Below are positions 44,871 through 54,757 of a stretch of 64,000 bases of DNA, one piece after another; position 1 is the first letter of the stretch, and each line of letters starts with the position of its first letter. The stretch lies in assembly GCA_035578175.1 (NCBI GenBank), contig JAQMRL010000003.1, positions 92,482,469-92,546,468 on the forward strand. The letters are read 5' to 3'. The notes under the pieces are model-generated. The model was not told the DNA's origin. It searched no databases and saw only the letters and a list, made by a program, of their open reading frames with translations. Source of the stretch: Catonia carolina. Taxonomy: Eukaryota > Arthropoda > Insecta > Hemiptera > Achilidae. A program made the position numbers and the translations under genes.

Positions 44871-45129
44871 AAAATCTTTTGTTTTTTATATTTTTATGTT
44901 ATTTCTTATGATTTTTCAGCCCATTCGTTAGTTGTATTGTATAAAATGACAGTAAAGCATAAAAAAATTACAGTTAAAAAATATTACTTTGTTACAAAAA
45001 AAACTGTGTAGATGAGTGAACAGTTTTATTTTTTATAACATTTATCCATTAGGAAAACCTTCAAATTAGGTACCTTATCATGTCAACTCATTACACCCAT
45101 CTGTATATTTTCTATGTTTTAATTGTTTC

Positions 45130-45511
45130 ACTCATCAGTCGAATGCTAGTTTGAACCTTTAGAGGTTTTACTAAGTAAAATGAGGAAAAAGGTGGTTCAC
45201 AGCTGCGTTCCTCACTGAATGGAAATGTATGTTTATCAGCATGTCAGGGCCTCTGAAAAGCATATACTTTCCACTCAGCAAATGACACCTTCACTTCATT
45301 CACCATAGGGACTACATGTATAATGAAATTCATTACTCTCAGAAGAGATAACTCTAACTAGCGCCTTTTACGACTTAACCTTATCTGTTAATAAATGCTT
45401 CAGTCATATACTTGGCTGACCATGTGATAAGAAAAAGAAATAATTTTTTTAGCCCAGAAACTAGCAGATCAAGTACAAATAACTTAACACTCCACCTGCT
45501 TATTATGGGAA
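45130..45511 (-). mobile_element. SINE-like family X, copy 4
   Basis: Inverse of family X from the hairpin region (GAGGTTTTACTAAGTAAAAT at 45162) to the 5' end (CACCTGCTTATTATGGG near 45490). The (AAC)n tail is not preserved. Confidence 0.85.
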
Positions 45512-45689
45512 TGTATTTTAGTACCGAAACCTTCAAATACTTTTTTTATGAAGAGTTTTTTATATTTAGCTCCAAAATTATTTAATACTATTCCACATAT
45601 AGTTCAAAATTCTCAAAATTTTAATATTTTTCTTAAAAGATTGAGAGATTGGCTTTTGCAAATGAAAGATATTGAAAATATTTTAATTT

Positions 45690-46290
45690 ATTCTTAATTT
45701 TCTCTCACCTTCCCAAAGGGTAGGCGCCATGTCTGCTGAAATTCTTGGGAAGGCTGTTTTAACGTAAAAAAAATCGTTTTTTTTAAGATTGCGGCTTTAA
45801 TATGGATTTTAGCGCAATAATGTACATAATAAAAAATGTAGAGAATTAAAAATTCCACAACTTTTAATTCAAATATTTTTTCTATAACGCTTACTTTATC
45901 GATAATTAGCGATTTTCTGTTTTTTTCTCACGAAATAGCGTAAAAAAAATCGATTTATTTTGTTTAAAGATGTCAGCCTCATTTTATATACATACAAAGT
46001 GTATATAATCAAATTTATAGGAAATTAAACGATCTACAACGTTTGTTTAAGGAATTTTTCTCTACAGAGCCTAGTTTAGCGAAAAAGAGTGATTTTCCGT
46101 ATTTTTAAGCCAAACTGAGATTGATTTTCATTTTGCGTCTTTCACTCAAGATTAAAATTAGGTTATGTTTATTGAGGTTAGTTTTTTGTTTATTTCTAAT
46201 GTTTATTACTAATGTTAGGTTATATTTTTAATTATTTGGCAAGAGAAAGTTGTGTGATTGTTTCACACCAGATTTTTTCTTTATAGTTTT
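45690..46290 (+). repeat. Interspersed repeat C, copy 2 (partial)
   Basis: Runs parallel to 52330-52720 and inverse to 22695-23290. It includes GTAGGCGCCATGTCTGCTGAAATTC, ATTTTAGCGCAATAATGTA and GAGTGATTTTCCGTATTTTT. It contains an internal duplication of the AGCGATTTTCTG part. Confidence 0.75.
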
Positions 46291-46294
46291 ATGT

Positions 46295-47250
46295 GATGGT
46301 GACCTCCAATCAGGCTCTTGCCTTGGAAGCCCTAAATATTTCCATAACTTTGGTTTTATTTGAAATTTATTAAAAGAAGATAAATATATGTAGCTTATTT
46401 ATGTGTATGTATGTTAATGTATAAAATGTAAGATTGTCCTAATTATGAGATTGTATAATTACAATGATTGTAACAAGATTGATGAGTGTATAGTAAGTTA
46501 TATTGTATGTTTGTTAAAATATGTAAGATATGGAAAGAAAATTTTAAAAAATTCTAAATTTATTTTGTATACAGAACTTATTACATGAATTCAATCAGAA
46601 AACCAGACAGCTAATAAATTACTCACACTTAGTTTACAAACGGAAAGATACATAAAAGATTATTTGTTTTTCACTTCTGTATTCAATGGGATTCCATGAA
46701 AATTTCGACTCAGAATGAACAATATTTCATTTAATTTTGATAAATTTTAAATAGGGAAAATTATGTTATCAAAATTTTTAAATCGTGGTTTAAAAGGAAT
46801 ACAAATTTGGTATTGATAGAGTAGGAAAATATTAAATTCGCCAACCTGTCGTCATTTCCATCTATGTAGTACTAACAACCCTCATGGAATCATGTCAATT
46901 CATCAGACAGTGTTAAGGGGTAACCAAGTTGTTATGCGCAGTGAAGTGCGTGCTTAAGAGGTCACAGAACAATAGCGTTACTTCCTTATCCGACTGAATA
47001 GAAATAAGGGGTGATAACCCTAACTTTATAAATATATAAATAACGCCTGTTTCTACTCTATATTCACTTGCCCAACTTATATTCTTTACTAACAAATTTA
47101 ATTATATTGTTTTGTAAGTAATTACATACAGACCTACTCATCTTGATCTTCATTAAATCTTAAACAAAATGCCTTCATTTCTATGAATCATATAAATGAA
47201 ACGTATAATTTTATTACCGATTAAAGAGAGACTCCCTTGAAACACTAAAA
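46295..47250. other. AT-rich stretch, nothing recognised
   Basis: No gene is supported on either strand. Confidence 0.5.
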
Positions 47251-47980
47251 TTATTTTTAGTTACACAAAGAACACGTGTCCCAACTAGGTGTTAAAATTA
47301 CTCCTATAAGAAGGTTAATTAGTACGAACCGCACCGTCACATAAAAAATATATCAAAAGTACATACTTTTCTAATTCGGTATTAACAATATTTTGAGTAA
47401 ATATTTGTGCTGATTAAGTAGTCAACAATTATTAAAATTAGTTACTGCAACTTTGAATGAATAAGAAAATTGTAGTTAAAATAAACGTTGAAAATACGGT
47501 AAATTCTTAATTAATTACTAAATACGAGTTATGTTCATTAGTGGAAAGAAAGGTAGGGTCCCCCTTAATAACTGTAGGCTATATAAAATTTCACGAAGGT
47601 ACCAGATTTTTATTACGATCTTGGTTTGTAATATTTAAACTTAAAATTCCAGTAGGTAAACATACTCAACATTCTTCTAAATAAAAATTTATATAAACTC
47701 TGATTTCTTTATCTATTCTTTCCACTAATGAACATAACTCGTATTTGGTAATTAATTAGGGATTCACCGTATTTGAAACATTTATTTTAACTACAATACA
47801 TTCTTATTCATTCAAAGTTGCAGTTACTAATTTTAATAATTGTTAACTACTTAATCAGCACAAATATTTACCCAAAATATTGTTAATACCGAATTATAAA
47901 ACTGAGTCTGTTACTTGACGGCGCGGTTTGTACCTTTACCTAGTTGTGACACGTGTTCTTTGTGTAACTGAAACATAAGC
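47251..47980. mobile_element. Long-terminal-inverted-repeat element (~730 bp)
   Basis: The left arm (47251-47551) and right arm (47715-47980) are inverted copies over 270-300 bases with scattered differences and one indel-rich patch. They share AACACGTGTC, TTCGGTATTAACAATATTTT, AAATATTTGTGCTGATTAAG and CGAGTTATGTTCATTAGTGG. A unique ~160-bp centre separates them. There is no ORF. The architecture is that of a non-autonomous DNA transposon with long TIRs or a foldback element. Outer borders are approximate. Confidence 0.85.
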
Positions 47981-47984
47981 CTCT

Positions 47985-50035
47985 TGAATCCTGAAGGCGG
48001 GGGTTCCTTAATTGGATTTCTGTGTAGTGATTACGCAATGTCCTTTGATCTGCTGATTATTTGACGAATTTTGGAAGGTATGAACACAAAGAGTAGAAGG
48101 ATTTCTACAACCTAATTTGCAACAGTTAACATAACGACCAATTCTAAACAAGAACCTATTACTACTGACATCTCTAACCAGCTATTTAATGTATAAAAAT
48201 ACAGCCTAAAAGGATAAGTTGTGTTGTACAAGAAAAAAGTTCAGTTTTGAATCTTGAAAATTGATCGGTACTAGAAAATTATGGTTTCGGTTTTTTCTTT
48301 AATATACAACTGTTTTTTAATAAATATTTTTCAATGTTCTGTTATAAGAAGCCAAGTAGAGAAAAATATGGTAGATATAAATTAAAAAAAAAAGTTCAAA
48401 TTTGCTACGCTTCTTTTTAGTGTCCGACAAAACAGTACATTAACAAATATATCGCTCTTAGGTGTACTTATTTAACTATAGTAGAAACCATAATAAGTAG
48501 AGACTTTTTAAGCTTCTACTTATTGTACCTCTACACTGCCTTTCTCATCGCATTACATAAAAATTATAATTGTTGGCTTAAAACCTCCTCTTAAGGCTAG
48601 CCACCACTAGTGATTACGTCAAGCAACATAAAAATCGCAAAAGATGAAACGTGAAGTTTTAAATTAACGTGAGAACTCAAGCGACAAAGAAATTTCAGCT
48701 ATCTCTCGTTCACGCACATGCATTAAACTCACACTCGCGCAAATTTTTATTAATACTAATTACATATCTTCGGTTGCATTGGGTAGAATACAATTTCAGT
48801 TTATCACAGAAACAAAAGTAACTGTATAATGATTCATTACTGTTTTGAGGTATACTATCAGAATCTAAACCTGTTGGTCATAAAAATGTATATGTGTGTG
48901 CTACCTGTAGCAAATGCTGCTTTGTATCATTCCCTTACAACCACCAAATTAAAAAGAAACTTTTATTCAGACTATTAACTTTTTTTATTTATTCACAACT
49001 TATACGGTGGTGCAAGACGTCCTTTTTTCCTCCTGGTTCAAGCACCACTGAATTTTAACAACACTCTTTAATATTATTCATTATTTAGGCCTACATATAT
49101 TTTAAAAATAAAATTAATATCTATGTAATTTACTAAGTTTAAGTTCCAAAGATATTTTTTAAAATATAAATTAAATAAAAATTTTAAAACATCTTTAGCT
49201 AGTTCTTACTTTTAAATAGATTTACAACTTCAATATTTAAATTTTTTAATATTAAATGTGTAGTCATAATCATCCTCTACACACCGGAGGGGAACAAATT
49301 AGACACGGCTAGCCGTGAGGGGGGTGTACATTTTGTACACCAAAACGTATTTATTGTCTTAACGCTTAGTAAAGACATGTTGTGCTCTGACAGTGTTTAT
49401 TTAAACAATGTTTGTGAACTTATTAATTTAATACAAATTTTATTGCTTGTTACGTTGAATAAGTGAATTGTCAGAGAAAATTTATGTAATGATTAGTTAT
49501 AAAAATTTTCATAGTGGAAAAAAACTTTTATAATTCTTATATTGTACCTTATGTTGGAGTGATAACACAAATTTAATAGAAACTAAAAAAAATAGCAGTA
49601 AGAAAGTTGTTACTCGTGTTGCAGAAAAGTAGAAAGAAATATCGGATGTGAATGAAAAACGGACTAGACACTTACAAGTTTTTATGGTGAGTTTTCAAAA
49701 CATTTTATTTGACACCCACAGCGATGGAATCAAAAGAACAGATTTTCAACTGAGGTAGAATAGAAGTAAAATCACTCTTATATAAAATGATACTGTCTAC
49801 TACAATTGAAAGACAAAGACAAAACATCAATACTTCTCTAATCTACTCAAGTTTGACCTACTATAGCGATAGCTTGGTCACTACGGTAGAAGTTTCCAAT
49901 ATATACATAAAATGCTAAAGTCAAAATTTTTAGCATAAACAATCTTAGTTTGGAAACTTTTTTACGTTTTAATTTTAAAAATTCTACATGAGAAACAAAT
50001 TTATGGAGTCTTTTATCAGAAATCTCACTTTATGT
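47985..50035. other. AT-rich stretch with two adjacent hairpins
   Basis: No gene is supported. At 49306-49319 a perfect 14-bp palindrome (CACGGCTAGCCGTG) is followed by a second hairpin at 49323-49341 (GGTGTACA, loop TTT, TGTACACC). Confidence 0.55.
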
Positions 50036-50039
50036 TACA

Positions 50040-50215
50040 CTTTTATAAATCTTGTAGCAATTAACCTTGGGTTTCTACTATCGATTTATAAGTATATATA
50101 CACCCGCGTTTGTACCCTTAAATCTTCAAAACGATGAGTCGGATTTCAACATCCTTTTCATCAACATTTAGCTCTGTATTAACCTATAATACTCCTATAT
50201 TTTTAATGCTGCTTG
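50040..50215 (-). repeat. Interspersed repeat F, copy 1
   Basis: The inverse matches 51525-51710. Shared landmarks are AGCTAAATGTTGATGAAA, GTTGAAATCCGA(C/T)TCATCGT and a following AAGGGT(A/T). It is non-coding and of unknown class. Confidence 0.75.
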
Positions 50216-50227
50216 AAAATTAATATT

Positions 50228-50794
50228 GTGACACTTATCGCTAAGGTCCGTTTTGGGATCTAGGTAATTAAATAATTAATACACTAAAGTTTACAATTAC
50301 AAATATTTATTACACTTAAAGGTTTACAAAATAAATAATAAACTAATTAAAATGACTTATTACAATAAATAACTTTATAATTTACTTAAAATAAATAATA
50401 AACAATAAATAACTTAATAACATACTTAGCACTACTTACAATCACTTTTATAGACTACACATACAAAATGACACTGATAACACAAAAACTGAATTTAATA
50501 CAGATCATATTATTAACTTTTTACAATACACACGCAAAGACAGTGTTACATCGTTGACCGACACAATGCTCGGTACGCGCCTGCCTACGTCCAATAGACA
50601 CTCGTCAAAGATCAAACGATTACTGAACTGGACCGCGCTCGGGGGTCTCTTTATATACTCATTCACAAAGATCGTTCCAGAAAAAGCAGAGTACAAAAAA
50701 TAATTCTTTATTAATGAGTGCTAGAAAAATCCGTTGTAAACAAGTCAACAATAGGCCTTAATAGAATAAAAGTTGTTACGGGTCCCTTTCATAA
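50228..50794 (-). repeat. Candidate solo LTR
   Basis: Read on the minus strand, it begins TGTTATGAAAGGGACCCG and could end near GATAAGTGTCA, giving TG...CA borders. It carries a TATA box, an initiator 33 bases downstream and AATAAA near the far end, the order expected of U3-R-U5. GC-balanced sequence around the promoter contrasts with its surroundings. No matching second LTR, internal gag-pol or clear target-site duplication was found. Confidence 0.45.
50649..50657 (-). promoter_or_regulatory. TATA box of the candidate LTR
   Basis: TATATAAAG on the minus strand. The arthropod initiator TCAGT lies at 50626-50622, its +1 A at 50624, i.e. 33 bases from the first T. This spacing is canonical for an insect pol II core promoter. 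The transcript would run toward lower coordinates. Confidence 0.55.
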
Positions 50795-50953
50795 CAGTTT
50801 TACAATACCCGACCTTTCATCCTACAATTTTTATGAATAAACATACCTTTATTGTCATTATGTCTTATTGTCAATTATTGTTACTTTTGTGACTTTTGTT
50901 CTATTATTCCTTTCTTACTATTTTTATCTACTTGTACCATTTCATAAATCCAT

Positions 50954-50976
50954 GAAGACGACGACGACGACGACGA
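50954..50976 (+). repeat. (GAC)n microsatellite
   Basis: Seven consecutive GAC/ACG triplets in a short plus-strand frame that has no other recognisable feature. Confidence 0.9.
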
Positions 50977-51524
50977 ATCTTCGCGAACCGTCTTTTTTCG
51001 ATATCGTTACAATATATTTAGGTTGCCAATGTTTAGGTAGAATTTTTAAAATTTTGAAAAATAGAGTTGGCCATGCAAGGGTCGGACGGAACTACCCATG
51101 TTGCCAGGTTGTGTACGTGACACTCGACGCCCATATGGCCTACTCTATTTAAAAAAATTTAAAACATTCTACCACAACGTTAGCAAATCAATATTTTTAT
51201 GTTATTAACACATTTATAATAATTTGTTGACGCTGAATAAAACAATAGTTTGCTCATGCCGAATGATTGAACGGTTACCGAGTTAACAAGGATTCAGAAT
51301 ATTTATTAATTTAAAAATTCAGAATATTGTTAATAAATCAAAACTTTAATAATTTACAATTTTTTTTAATTTCGTACGTGCTGTAAGAATATATTTAACT
51401 ACGTTGTGTTAAAATTTTAAACTTGTCGGTTAAATAATTCTTGAGTTATAACGCCTCTAAACGCATAAAATTCTTTGCGGTAGCAAAAAACCGTGTCTTT
51501 TTTTGTCTTCCAGTCCTGTACAGC

Positions 51525-51710
51525 AATTTTCAAATTTCAGGACTATTATAGGTCAACGCAGAAGAAATTGAGCTAAATGTTGATGAAACGTATGTTGAAA
51601 TCCGATTCATCGTTTTGGAGACGTAAGGGTTGAAACTCGGTTGTGTGTAATTATAAAACCGATAGTAAATTGCTAAGATTTTTCTTAGAGAATCTTAGGA
51701 AACTTGAATG
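51525..51710 (+). repeat. Interspersed repeat F, copy 2
   Basis: Plus-oriented partner of 50040-50215, 1.3 kb away and inverted with respect to it. Confidence 0.75.
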
Positions 51711-51919
51711 GAAAAATTTTCTATTTCAAATTTAATATAAAATCAATAAAGATAATTTTCCCTTTATGCACGGTACAACTGTAAAATACCGTGGATTTGG
51801 CTGAGCGCCACTGAATTTACAGAAAATTGATCGGTTTTAACATAAATTCATTTGTCTTTTCTATAGGCCTATTTCTTGCTTTTTGAAAGAAATGAAATAA
51901 TATTGTTTCTAGAGTCTAT

Positions 51920-52720
51920 TTTAACTTCCCTTGCTTATATGAATGTAACAAAAGGAACGTATTGTTTTCATGTCGATGTTACGAAATCGAGTTTCCACCG
52001 TATATAGGCCTACACGTTTTCAGACCCCCTGAACCCAAAAAATATGTTTTTAGCGATTGGTCTGTGTGTGTGTGTTAGAGGGGGGGGGGTTTGGAAGAGT
52101 GCGTATCTGTGTATGGACAGAATATCTCAGGAACGGAACATCGTACAATGTTGAAATTTGAACGTTAGATACCACTAGAGGACCCTACACGAAAATTTTC
52201 ATCAAAGGCGGTCAACCGGAAATAGTAGTTTATTAGTGTCATTTTTTACTTTTTGCAGTTTTCTCAAAAACGGCTCCTACGATTTTTTTTAAATCGCCTC
52301 ATTCACTACAATTTTTATGTTCTACAAGATACGATAGGCGCCAGTCTGCTGAAATTCTGAAATTTTTGTAGAGGCTGTTCTTTAGTAGAAAATTTTTTTT
52401 TGTTAAGGTTGTGGCCTTAATATGCATTTTAGCGCAAAAGCATATTATAATAAAAGTTTTAAACAATTTAAAAATCTACAACTTTTATTTTAAGAATTTT
52501 TCTCTACGGAGCTTAGTTTAGTGTTGAAGAGTGATTTTCCGTATTATTAAACCAAACTAAGGTTGGTTTTCATTTTATGTCATTCACACATGATTGAAAT
52601 AAGGTTATATTTTTTGAGGTTAGATTTTTTGTTTATTAATAATGTTTTATTACTAATGTAAGGTCATATTGTTTATTTTTGCATTGGAAAGATAAAGTCG
52701 TGTGAGTTTTTACACAATAT
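51920..52720 (+). repeat. Interspersed repeat C, copy 3 (most complete)
   Basis: Inverse of 22695-23560 across its length, from the CATGTCGATGTTACGAAATC region to GTCGTGTGAGTTTTTACACA. It includes a (GT)n and a G10 run at 52064-52090 that the other copies lack. No frame is conserved. Confidence 0.75.
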
Positions 52721-53337
52721 TTTTAATTGCTTGAAACCTAATTTGTTGAAACCGAATTCTTTTCCTTTTACGTTTTTGTATACTAACTTAAAGATCAAAT
52801 CAATGTAAAATTCTTCTGAAATTTGATCTGCCGTTTAGACGCAATATTAAGAAAAAACAATGTTTATAAAAATTATTTATCATATTGATGCATGCAAAAA
52901 GGTACAACTTGTTCGGAATACTATTATGACTCAAATATAGTTACAAATTATTAATAGAAACAAACATTATTGATTTAGTAATTAAATTGTTAAAATTAAA
53001 AGAAATAAACTTTTCAACTAGTTTCAATTAGAAAACGTTAGTGTTGCAAGTGAAAAGAATAAACTTTTTAGTAAACTTCTTTAGAAAGAAGAAATAAAGT
53101 TAGTTAATATTGCAAATACGAGATTGGTGTGTTGTGAAGTGCACTGCTGTATTTGTCCACTGTTTTTTTCATTGAAACATTATTAATTCAATTTTTATTA
53201 TTGTGTGATTGTGTGTGAATGTTACATCAATATGTAAGTTGGTAATTTTTTATTTTATTTGTTGGTGAAAGACTTTTTAAATTTATATTTTTTGTTTGTT
53301 TTACTAATTAGAACATTATTAGGTTAAATTTTTAAAA

Positions 53338-54756
53338 ATGTCGACACAGGGTTCTTCTTCTTCAACCCAATCATATGATATTGATTGTTCTAGTGGTATG
53401 CCTATAAATAACAACTTATCGGTCGCCAAATTTTCAACCTCTTCCGATCAGGAAGGCGCTGCTAAACCATGTGTTGATAGATTTTCAAATCACACATCGG
53501 AAAAACGATTCATTCGGGATCCAAGACTCGTTAATGAATCACGTAATTTATCGGTTGACAAAAACAGACCGACATCACCATCAAAACCTCAAGACGAGTT
53601 TACTGTTGTAAGAGCGAGAAATAATAAAAGAAAGGCGGAAAAGTCATCAAATGATTTGCGTGCAGGGAAGCGACTCGATAATACAGCCACAGCGTTTCCA
53701 CTTAGCAACGCTTACGATGTGTTGTCAGACAATTCCGACATGGAAGACGATTCATCTACAACTGAACCAAAGCCGCCCCCCGTCTTTATTCCCAGCGTTA
53801 GCAACCTGCAACTGCTTTTAAATATAATCACCAGCAATGGTGTGAACAAAACAGATTATGTGTACAAAATTATCTCTCGAAGTCAAATGAAATTGAACGC
53901 CAGCAACAGCCGTGCATATTCGACGATAATAAAAAATCTGAAGTCTTCTAAAATTGACTTCCACACCTACCAGCTAAAACAGTGCCGTGCATTCAGGGTT
54001 GTTCTACGTCACGTCCACTACTCAGTTGACGTCAACGACGTGATACAAGAACTGGCTACGCATAACCATGCCGTACGGAACATCTCGAACATACGGCACA
54101 GAATTACGAAGGAACCTCTTTCGCTTTTTTTTGTGGATTTAGAACCGGCGTCTAATAACAGAGATATTTATAAAATAGAATTGTTGCAAAACGCCAAAAT
54201 AAAATTTGAGCCACCCTACCAAAAAAACGATATTATTCAATGTAAGCGATGTCAACGGTACGGGCATTCAAGAGCGTATTGCAACAGACCATTTCGTTGT
54301 GTGAAGTGCGGTGATAATCATGACACTACTATTTGTGGTAAACAGAAGGACGCCCCACCATTATGCGCTTTGTGTGGAGGAGACCATCCCTCTAACTACA
54401 AAGGTTGCGAAATATACAAACAGATTAAACAACGAAAATTTCCACCTTTACGCGAAAGAACAGTTACACCACCGGAAACTCAGACGGTCAGCTCAAAATT
54501 TGTCGCCCAAGTTGTTGCAAAAAACAGCGTCCAGGAAACATTACATCAGACACCTAACAGTAACAGTATTTTAGACTATGCGAGAGCCGTAAAGGGCAAT
54601 TCTACGCAACCAATCCCAACCAATCCGTTGCAAACTGATCCGATTTTAAATCTACAACAATCATTTCTAGAACTACGAAACGTAATACAAAAACAAACAG
54701 AACAAATTGCGACACTATTAAATTTACTTACAATCGTTGTTTCGAAATTGAATTAA
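53338..54756 (+). CDS. Jockey ORF1, gag-like RNA-binding protein
   Basis: 472 residues. ORF1 of Jockey elements binds the element RNA to form the ribonucleoprotein carried to the genome. The first ~145 residues are polar, serine-rich and probably disordered, with basic patches (N-N-K-R-K-A near 95-100). Residues ~150-290 form a folded domain containing A-F-R-V-V-L-R-H-V-H, as in other insect gag-like proteins. Three zinc knuckles follow: C302-C305-H310-C315, C321-C324-H328-C333 and C343-C346-H350-C357. The C-terminus has a short amphipathic segment (Q-Q-S-F-L-E-L-R-N-V-I-Q, ~440-465) that may be a coiled coil. The first ATG in the open frame is used. Its stop lies one base before ORF2. Confidence 0.9.
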   Translation: MSTQGSSSSTQSYDIDCSSGMPINNNLSVAKFSTSSDQEGAAKPCVDRFSNHTSEKRFIRDPRLVNESRNLSVDKNRPTSPSKPQDEFTVVRARNNKRKAEKSSNDLRAGKRLDNTATAFPLSNAYDVLSDNSDMEDDSSTTEPKPPPVFIPSVSNLQLLLNIITSNGVNKTDYVYKIISRSQMKLNASNSRAYSTIIKNLKSSKIDFHTYQLKQCRAFRVVLRHVHYSVDVNDVIQELATHNHAVRNISNIRHRITKEPLSLFFVDLEPASNNRDIYKIELLQNAKIKFEPPYQKNDIIQCKRCQRYGHSRAYCNRPFRCVKCGDNHDTTICGKQKDAPPLCALCGGDHPSNYKGCEIYKQIKQRKFPPLRERTVTPPETQTVSSKFVAQVVAKNSVQETLHQTPNSNSILDYARAVKGNSTQPIPTNPLQTDPILNLQQSFLELRNVIQKQTEQIATLLNLLTIVVSKLN

Positions 54757-54757
54757 A

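Noticed and set aside
47251..47980. CRISPR or other short-repeat array
   Set aside because: The repetition is a single pair of long inverted arms with no regular direct repeats. No CRISPR-like pattern occurs anywhere in this eukaryotic window.
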